A stretch of DNA of 64,000 nt from contig CAUYUJ010012780.1 of the NCBI GenBank assembly GCA_963575745.1, positions 705,002 through 769,001 on the forward strand, given 5' to 3'. The notes beneath the pieces were generated by a model. It saw nothing but the letters and a program-made list of their open reading frames with translations, was not told where the DNA came from and did not search any database. Of the stretch, positions 56,961 to 64,000 are shown one piece after another (the first letter of the stretch is position 1; every line of letters begins with the position of its first letter). Source of the stretch: Prorocentrum cordatum. Lineage: Eukaryota > Sar > Dinophyceae > Prorocentrales > Prorocentraceae. The translations under genes and the position numbers were made by a program.

Positions 56961-57239
56961 ATGCCGTGACTCGTAGAGCTCCCCAGGTAGCAAAGTAGCG
57001 GAAGCAAAAATGAATCCGAGATCGCTCCTGGGCCAATTGGCTCGGAAGGTCTCGGCGGGTAAACTTTGGACATTTCCGCTTTTGAAGAATGTTGCAAGGG
57101 GTTTGAACATTCGTTCCGGACAATATAGACCTCACTTCTGCTCGCCATCTTAGTCTCAGGTCGAACGGAACATTTAAAGGGGGAACACTGATGAGGCGGC
57201 AACTCGCCCTGAGACCAGATTTTGCGCGCGCTTGGTTTA

Positions 57240-58250
57240 GGTGCTTAATCTCATGATTCAGAGCAGTTGCAATGGTTTTACGTATATCACCAGGTCCAGC
57301 AGCATGGCAAGTACCAGCCTAAAGCCCCGAGCAGCCTGAGATCGGTCTGTTACTCGAGCTATGGTCGAACAACGATCCGTACTCTGCAACTGTTTGTTGG
57401 AAACCGTTTGATATGTTGACTTGCCGTCGAGATTTAGAGCAACTACGGAGCTCTCATGTACACCGGTCGATTCAACAACATCAGGAGCATTGGTCTAGCG
57501 CCTCGACACGCCTGGAATCGGTCTGCAATTCGGGCTATGGTCGAACAACTACTCGCACTCTGCAACTTGTTATGAAAAAAACCATGTGGTTTATGGACTT
57601 ACTCGACATATCGAATGCAGTCACAGAGGTTTTCTGTTTACCAATGGATTCAACAACATCGGTGGCATAAATCTAGAGCCACGAGAAGGCTGAGAACGGT
57701 GTTTGCGACCGCTTCGTTGAGGGGCTCGATCTCGAGATTCATAACAGCTGCAGAAGACTCCTTGCGCCAGTCGATTCAGCAGTAACGGCGGCATCATTCC
57801 CCTGAGCCGCGAGAAGCCTGAAATCGGCATGCTTATCGAACTGTGACCGAACGGCGACTCGTGCTCTGCATTTTCCCACGGCTTCATTATAGAATCGATC
57901 TCGCGATTCAGAGCAGCTACAGATCCCTCATCTTTACCAGTCGATACATCGGCGCAGAAAGCCTCAGATCGGCATGCTACTTGAGCTATGATCAACAAAC
58001 TAATCGCACACTCCAAATATATGTTTCGCGAGCGCGGCTAAATTGACATGATCGGAATTTAGAGCAGCCGCGGAGCTCTCAGTCACAGAAATGGATCGAG
58101 CACCATCGAGAGCGTCAGACTAGAGCCTCCAGAGGCCAGAGCTCCGTCTCCTATCCGATACACGCCGAAGAAACTACTCGCACTCTGCAGCATTGCTAAA
58201 GCACTTCGGTGCGCAGATTCTCTCTAGATTTGAACAGCTGCGTGGCCTTC
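57240..58250. repeat. Decayed ~150-175-bp tandem repeat
   Basis: ACTCTGCAACT-type words recur at about 57,380, 57,554, 57,860, 58,006 and 58,179. GAGCAGYTRC words occur at 57,261, 57,436, 57,911 and 58,062, and CGATTCA(R)CARYA words between them. Spacing of 145-175 bp, with one double interval, implies six or so heavily diverged copies. GC is lower than in the flanks. Confidence 0.65.
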
Positions 58251-58799
58251 CAAGCTATACTTGAAACGTTCTCTCAATGTCATCGCTTGCGCGATCCTTT
58301 GTAGAGGCGTCTTTGCTCGGACAGAGACTCCGCGAGTTCCCCGGGGCCCAGTTCAGCAGCGGGCGGGGCAGTCTCCTATGCCTGGTCTGCCGGGAAGGGG
58401 CCTGGCGCGAGGCCCATGGCGGGCGCCGCGCGAAACGGCGCGTCTGCCCCCAGCGAGCGGGAGGCATTCCGCTCGAACGGATGCCGCCCATGATGGGCAG
58501 AGCAGCCCGAGGCCAGCGGGGGCGCACATTGCCGGCGGCAGCATCAGAGGGGCCCGCGGCTGGCCGCTCGACACTTTTCGAGCGCAAGTGCCCAAGTGCG
58601 AGGCCAAGCACGCCGCCGAGGTGAAGATTACGAAACGAAGAAGACGTCATAGGACGTGCCATGTAGCGCATTGCGCCGCGATGGCCTCCTACCTGGCGAA
58701 ACCGGCGGCGCAGTTTAAATGCCGCTCCTCGGGCCGAAAAAGCGACGACGGGATCTCGGCGAAGTCGGCGTTAGCTTCAAATCGCTCCGCCGGGTCCTC
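58251..58799. other. GC-rich stretch, no gene recognised
   Basis: Lies immediately 3' of the RT polyprotein relic on the minus strand and could be its end. No motif found. Confidence 0.3.
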
Positions 58800-61700
58800 A
58801 AACTTGAGTGGGGGGCGGGCTCGGGTTCGCTAAGCACGTTCGGCGCCGATGGAGCACGAGCCCCGGCGCGACGAGCGGGCAGCGCAGCGCGACGCCAACT
58901 CCTCTAATTGACCCGCCCCACACGAGCAACCCCCCCCCCCGCGTCGACACCCCTGGAGCAGACGGCGCAACTGCTGGGGCAAGCATCCGTCGACGTTGGC
59001 AAGAGGGCCATGGGCGATCGAGTCCAGCAACGCATAGTGGCATGCGCGCGATGAACCACTCTCCAGAGTGACGCCCCCCCAAAGCCTGTTCCTGGACTCG
59101 TAGCTGTCGGCGATCAAGCGATACATGTGACCGCGCATCGAGAGCGCCCCCCTGCGACGCAGACTGACATGCGCAACGTGACCTGAAAGCCGTTCAACCT
59201 CTTCCCAAGTCACCCACGGACGACGAGACAGACATGCTCCAACGCCATGCACTCCCCCAACTGTTCGGCAGTAGGGCGCACCAGTCGCCGATCGCCACGT
59301 AAATGATAAGCCCGCGAAGTAACCTCGGAGGGAGGTCCCGCGAGGTCGTGGACCATGAAAACTTTTTGCCTCAAAGTGATCCTGGGGTCGATCCCCGGCT
59401 TGCCCTGCCTCTTCTGGATACGTGGCCGCGGCGATGAGGTCGCCGGCGCAATCCAGCAGCAGGGGCCCGGGGTGAGGCGAGGGGCAGGCGGCGAGTCACG
59501 CGGCACCTGTTCTGGAGAAAAGACCCTGCTCTCGCGCGCCCGATGGCCGACAGCCCCCCGGGCAACCCGCATCGCCCAAGACCGCCCCGTGGGGGCCGCC
59601 ATCAAACGTGGGGAAGCCTTTCGACAACTTCTGAGACGCCGGGGATTATGCGGTCGGGCCACAAGATCACGCGCCAGGTCCACATCGATGGCAGGAAGCG
59701 CGAAACATCTAGCCAGGCTCTTCGGGATCCCTCGGAATCCCCAGGTCGTAGAAATAGTTTGCCAGGTCCCCCTGGGCCACGTAGATCTGATCACCCCCCT
59801 GCACCTCAATGTTCCATCAATTTCGCGCCAGAAGCAAGCCGCGAGGGCGGGCGCTTCTGGAAGCGGCGGCCCACGCCTCGGCAGCCCCGCGCTACCCGAT
59901 GAGCCCCTGATTTCTTGGGGACCAACAAACGCTGCACTAGATCTCACGGATCATTCGCACAGGAAGTCATGGTCGAGTCCGAGAGGCGACTCAAGAAGTA
60001 GGCGCACTCGGTTTTGGGCTTCTCTAGCCTCGGATCCATGTGCGGCGCGAAATGAGGATCACTCTCGATCGGTGCTCCATGCGCTTGCCCGCCAATCATC
60101 ATGGTCGCCTCGAAATCGCAAAACACCCGGGAGCCAGCATGATCACGGACATCAGCAGCTCGAGGGCGCTGCTCCAGCGCGTCCGGGGATGCAACCAAGT
60201 CCGCTCGAGCTGGCGCCGTTGACGCAGGGGCCCCGTCACAGTCGTTACCGAGGCTTGAGCGGAGAAGCTCGCGGCCGGCCCCCCGTCGGCCGGCCCCCCG
60301 TTGACGCGAGCGCGCGGGCCAGGCGAGATCGCCCGCGACAGCCAAAATTGTGCGCTGAGCCTCGCGCTGGGCCGCGCCTCGAGCAGACGTGGGCATCGAT
60401 GGGGATGGGCACCCGTGCGTCTCATGAGCTCCGCAATGGCGCGGTCGGCCTGGCAACCCCGATCAAAGCGCCGTCTCAGGCGCTGCTGCGTCGACCGCGC
60501 CAGCCGTGGCGCGTGCGGGGTCGGCTCATCCAACAGGGGCAAAGGGAACGGCCCCCTAGGCACAGACCGAGAATCGTGGACACCACCGCCAGCACTGGTG
60601 GTTTGAACACATGGCCAGCGGGCGAGCGGAGCAAACGGCCCAAGAGGTCTGCTCCGCGGGGCTCCTGGCGTCATGAGCCCTGACAGGAAGGATCGTACTT
60701 CCCCCCGCCTTTGCCCTTTTTGATCTTGGTGGTCCTCTCTTCCTGGCCTTCCTGACCTCCTGCGCGACGGCGGCGTCGGCCGCAAATGGTCCGCAACATG
60801 CTGGGCCAGGTTGGGAGCCACTGCGGCCCCGCCCGCACGAAGCTGCCCCCGGCCGACTAGTCGGGCGCATTTGGATTTAAGCGGCGCGCCTCCTCGATGA
60901 GAGCGAGGCGCCTGCTCGCATACTCCAGCGAGAGGAGGGCTGGAGCGTTGACCTGATCTATCGTGACCGCAGCGTCGAAGATCCGAGACATGACTGCGTG
61001 TTCGTACACCGACGTGTCCCTGGGCGGAACACGGCTGGCCCGCACCCACTGTTCGTGAGCCGCCAAGGCGGATCTGCCATGGTCACGCATGAACTTGATC
61101 GTCCACACAATTGTGCGAGGGCCGCTGATGGGGAAGCTGCCCACGAGGTTGACCTCCGTGCTGTCAGCAAAAGAATCCTCGAAGCGACGCCTGCGTTCAC
61201 CCTGCTGGGCTTAAAGCAGACTGCGAGCGTGCGGAGATCGCCCTGGCGCAGCACAGTCGCCTCCTGATCGGTCATCGGACCCACGGCGAGGCCGCCCTGG
61301 GCGGTCATGACGATGCCCTGTCGCCCAGCTGCACCGCGCCCGCCGGGAGAGCGTTGAACACCAGGTCGCCCTCCTGGTACCACATCCGCGCCTCCACCGC
61401 GAACCAGCGCTGTGCGACAGCGCCGGAGGCACCAGAGCGCTGGGGCCAGGAGCAACCCCAGCCGCCAGCGCGGGGGCACCAAGTCCAGGTGGTATCCCAG
61501 GAGATGCGCCACCACCGATGCCAACACGCGGCGGACCAGCAGGGCCGAGGGCCGGGGCCGGCGCACCTCCGCCGGGGGCCGCAGCGGCGGCAGCAGGGGC
61601 GGCAACCAGGTGGGCCGGCGTTGCCGCGGCCGGAGCCTCGCCTCCGCCTCCAGGCAGCACGAGCCCGCCGCCGCACAGGGACCGGCATCACAGGAAGAGG

Positions 61701-61870
61701 CAATCCCAGTAGGTAAGCACCATCCACAGCGAAACGATCGACACGAGCTTGATCGGGCACACTTCGGAATCCGAAAATGGAGCCTGCTGCTATAACCCGC
61801 TGGGGCCGTGCCCAGCGTACCCGTATAACGCACGTCCGACACGTCAGCACATACCCATACAGGTTCTTCA
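58800..61870 (-). pseudogene. Large RT polyprotein relic (element D)
   Basis: About 3 kb of a retroelement polyprotein in shifting frames. N-terminal (about 61,870-61,310): VWVCADVSDVRYTGTL and an Ala/Pro-rich stretch. Then IVMTAQGGLAVGPMTDQEAT, PSRVNAGVASRILLLTARR and SGPRTIVWTIKFMRDHGRSA (61,120), continuing to DAAVTIDQVNAPALLSLEYA (60,970) and ALIEEARRLNP, a helical domain I associate with this element type. A basic, Ser/Arg-rich region follows. RT: FCDFEATMMIGGQAHGAPIE, EKPKTECAYFLSRLSDSTMT (about 60,000), GIPKSLARCFALPAIDVDLA (about 59,720), PRLMAAPTGRSWAMRVARGA (about 59,570). SPEQVPRDSPPAPRLTPGPC is followed by the degenerate catalytic site. Thumb-like end: RPWVTWEEVERLSGHVAHVS and ALSMRGHMYRLIADSYESRN (59,210-59,090). 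No intact YADD is visible. At least six frame changes; dead. Confidence 0.6.
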
Positions 61871-62626
61871 CACGAATCGCAGTCGGGCGTGATGATCAAA
61901 CAACGAGCGGGGGACTTGGGTAGAAAGCGGCCACCAGCGGTTCGTGCCATACATATGGACCCGCGACATTGTAGCGAACCTATGCAAACGATCCAGGTGC
62001 CAATGCTGAAGCCATGCTCACCTAGTGATAGCTCGACGGTTCCTCTGGTCCTGCGCTTGCGCACGAGCTGATTCCTCGAACGAGGCGGTGACAGTGGGGA
62101 CGTGACCGACAACGTGCTTCCCCCCCACACAGGTCGGCTGACCGACGCCAAGCACGTATCCAAATCCAAATGTAACGCCAATCACGAGCAGGAAGCCGAG
62201 GAGCAGGCGGACCCAGAGCACTGACGAGGGCCCTTCGCATGCACAGACCAGTTCGGAGCGCGCAGGCAGTGCCGACCAAGTCAGTGAGGGACTGCACGGT
62301 GGGTACTGAGGACTGCCAGCCCAGATGGCCAGGGAAGCAGACACTCCTCGGACCGCCTCGGAAAGAAGAGCGCGGGCCAAAAGACTCATGACAAAAACTT
62401 GATCCCAGAGCAACAGTAAGATACACTGATACACTGAACCCTCCTGGTCATCGACGATTAAGTGTGCCTGAGTGTTTTTTCCCTCCTGAGTGTTGTCGCG
62501 GGTTGGTCTCTCTGGGCCCCCAGAACCGAGGAGGGCGCTGCGCCCGCCCCGGCGCCGCCGCTCGCAGAGGCGGCGCGACTCCGCCAGAGGCCTCTTTCGC
62601 CCAGTTTCGCTCAGAATCGACATATG
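61871..62626. other. Stretch upstream of element D
   Basis: Probably 5' flank or untranslated leader of the element on the minus strand. No motif, promoter or gene recognised. Confidence 0.3.
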
Positions 62627-62795
62627 TCGGGTGTTGCTAGACGTACCGCTGGCCCAAGGTACCCTCAGGATTCTCGGGGTGGCCCAGGCGGCCTCCAGGG
62701 CACCCCATCACGAGGCCCAGAGGACCCAGGGGCTCCGAAACGGAGCGAAAAGCTGGGGGGCACCTTGGGCCAGGGGCACTTCTAGCAACACCCGA
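62627..62795. mobile_element. 169-bp inverted-repeat element
   Basis: Left end TCGGGTGTTGCTAGACGTAC, continuing CGCTGGCCCAAGGTACC. The right end reverse-complemented is TCGGGTGTTGCTAGAAGTGC, continuing CCCTGGCCCAAGGTGCC. These are 37-bp terminal inverted repeats with four mismatches. The interior (GGCCCAGGCGGCCTCCAGGG, then CACCCCATCACGAGG) is shared with 4,690-4,835 and, inverted, with 63,560-63,625. No coding capacity; no clear target duplication. Confidence 0.75.
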
Positions 62796-63062
62796 ATCTG
62801 AACCCCTGGCGGACACCATGCTGACCGGCTGTTCGAGCTGCGGCCAGCTGTGGCCAAGATGGGCGACCCCGAAGCCCAGAGCAGACACCCAAAAACAGAA
62901 ACACCATCTCGAGCCTTCATCCCCGACTTACGACGACTCGGAATTTTCGAGCCTCGGGGCTCTGGACCTCTCTACGCCTTCCCAGGCGGTGTTTCTTTGT
63001 CCCGACTCGTTTTTGGTACAAGGCCCCGGAGGTCCGAAAACGGCCTCCTGAGGACGAGGAGG
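62796..63062. other. Spacer, no gene
   Basis: CGGAATTTTCGAGCCTCGG and GGCCCCGGAGGTCCGAAAAC words only. Nothing recognised. Confidence 0.4.
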
Positions 63063-63188
63063 GAGAAGGAGTAGGGAGGAGGGAGGAAGAAGGAGGAGGA
63101 GGAGGAGGAGGTGGAGGAGGAGGAGGGAGGAGGGAGGAGGAAAGAGGAGTGATGAGGGAGGATGAGGGAGGAGGAGGATGGAGGAGGG
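63063..63188 (+). repeat. GGA-rich microsatellite
   Basis: About 125 bp of GGA, GGAGGAT and AGGGAGGAGG units, purine-rich on plus. Confidence 0.9.
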
Positions 63189-63282
63189 AAGCGGCCTCTC
63201 CCGAGGCCCTGAGAACGACGATAAAAACGTCCGTCTCGCTCTGTTCGAGCCGCCGATGATCATCCGACTCCTACTGCTGGGT

Positions 63283-63350
63283 CAGGGGCTTAGCCGTCCT
63301 GATACGCAACACGCATAGACACGCAGGGGCTTAGCTGTCCTGATACGTAG
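63283..63350 (+). repeat. ~40-bp direct repeat, two copies
   Basis: CAGGGGCTTAGCCGTCCTGA and CAGGGGCTTAGCTGTCCTGA, each continuing TACG, at about 63,283 and 63,323. Confidence 0.85.
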
Positions 63351-63559
63351 CATGTTGACACGGAGCTCAACGCATAGACTGAAAACGTAGGCATGGCGCG
63401 ATATGCTCGTCAAAACGCGGGCCAATACGCTGAGCCAGCGCGCAACGTATTGACATGGACGTTTGTAGCACGGTACGTGTTGCGTTTCAAAACGGGCGTA
63501 TCGAGGTTAAGGTCGGGGGTTGCCAATTGAATGCGCCCCTTGCCCGAGGTGCCCCCCCG

Positions 63560-63625
63560 CCTTCCGTTGAATGTTGGAGCCCCTGGGGCCCTCTGGGCCT
63601 CGTGAGGGGTGCTCTGGAGGCCGTG
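63560..63625 (-). repeat. Internal fragment of the 62.6-kb element, inverted
   Basis: Reverse complement reads GGCCTCCAGAGCACCCCTCA, then CGAGGCCCAGAGGGCCCC, matching the interior of the 62,627-62,795 element. The terminal repeats are absent. Confidence 0.55.
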
Positions 63626-63639
63626 CAATGAGGGTCTTG

Positions 63640-64000
63640 ACCTAAGGAACCATAAATAAGGAACGCAGCCCCTTTTCTCCAAGTAAGCCCATGAAACCAG
63701 AAAGAAAGGCCGAGCCCCTTTCTAGCGGCGTTCCGCTACGATTTGCTCTTGCAATGCGACCCCGCCCTCTCCGCCGAACCACCAAGGAACGCCCGCCCCC
63801 CCCCCCTCCCCCGCCGCTCCAAAACCGCACGCAGAAGAGCAGCCTGCGAACGACGCGTTAGGAACGCCAGGGGCTCGGGCTAGGAACTGTCTTAACGCGA
63901 CCATTTTCGGTTTCGATTCCACACGTGAGCCCCCAATCGCACCGCGCAAGGAACGCCAGGGGCTCACGTGGTGGCCTGGGTCTTGAATTGACCACTTTCC
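63640..64000 (+). repeat. Partial relative of the 35-kb mariner-type MITE
   Basis: CTAAGGAACCATAAATAAGG then AACGCAGCCCCTTTTCT matches the left interior of the 35,171-35,340 element (AAGGAACGCTAAATAAGGAA then CGACGCCCCTTCTT). The terminal CAGTC is not preserved. Further AGGAACGCCAGGGGCTC words occur at about 63,861 and 63,949. No gene seen to the window end. Confidence 0.45.

Overview
The window looks like an accessory, repeat-dominated stretch of a large, GC-rich eukaryotic nuclear genome. The best guess is a dinoflagellate. This is inferred from three things: broken retroelement polyproteins of kinds I associate with dinoflagellate genomes, a PIF1-like helicase with a cysteine-rich tail of the sort expanded there, and dense micro- and minisatellites with no recognisable housekeeping gene. 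I found no spliced-leader relic, rRNA, tRNA or operon, and no host gene I would stand behind. Genus is not determinable from what I can see.

Layout. 1-1230 (+) is an open, 5'-incomplete reverse transcriptase (RT) that resembles Penelope-like elements. 1.2-12.4 kb holds long GGA, ATC, AT and GA tracts, one copy of a dispersed CAAGANGGCC-rich repeat, and a GC-rich 8-11.9 kb block with nothing recognisable. 13.2-14.3 kb (-) is a gag-like zinc-ribbon/coiled-coil protein with one stop and one frameshift. 16.5-19.5 kb holds two more dispersed repeats around a 152-bp satellite. 19.8-21.8 kb (-) is a degenerate PIF1-like helicase. 22.3 kb is a 144-bp inverted-repeat element. 26.7-29.4 kb is a string of minisatellites (72, 41, about 10 and about 100 bp). 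29.7-33.6 kb (-) contains parts of two different LINE-like elements. 35.2 kb is a TA-flanked, mariner-type MITE. 40.0-41.9 kb (-) is a third LINE-like relic. 44.8-45.5 kb is a foldback structure filled with AGCAT pentamers. 46.2-48.9 kb (-) is an RT-RNase H element that keeps YVDD. 53.4-54.0 kb is a 73-bp satellite. 56.2-56.8 kb (-) is a tyrosine-recombinase fragment. 57.2-58.2 kb is a decayed tandem array of roughly 165 bp. 58.8-61.9 kb (-) is a long, multi-frameshifted RT polyprotein. 62.6 kb is a 169-bp element with 37-bp terminal inverted repeats.

The parts do not form a pathway. They are layers of mobile DNA: autonomous retroelements and a helicase, mostly broken; small non-autonomous inverted-repeat elements; and satellites that expanded between them. 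Two patterns stand out. Every coding relic right of 13 kb lies on the minus strand, and all seven copies of the main dispersed repeat lie in one orientation on the plus strand. All family assignments rest on motif reading by eye; no database search was possible.
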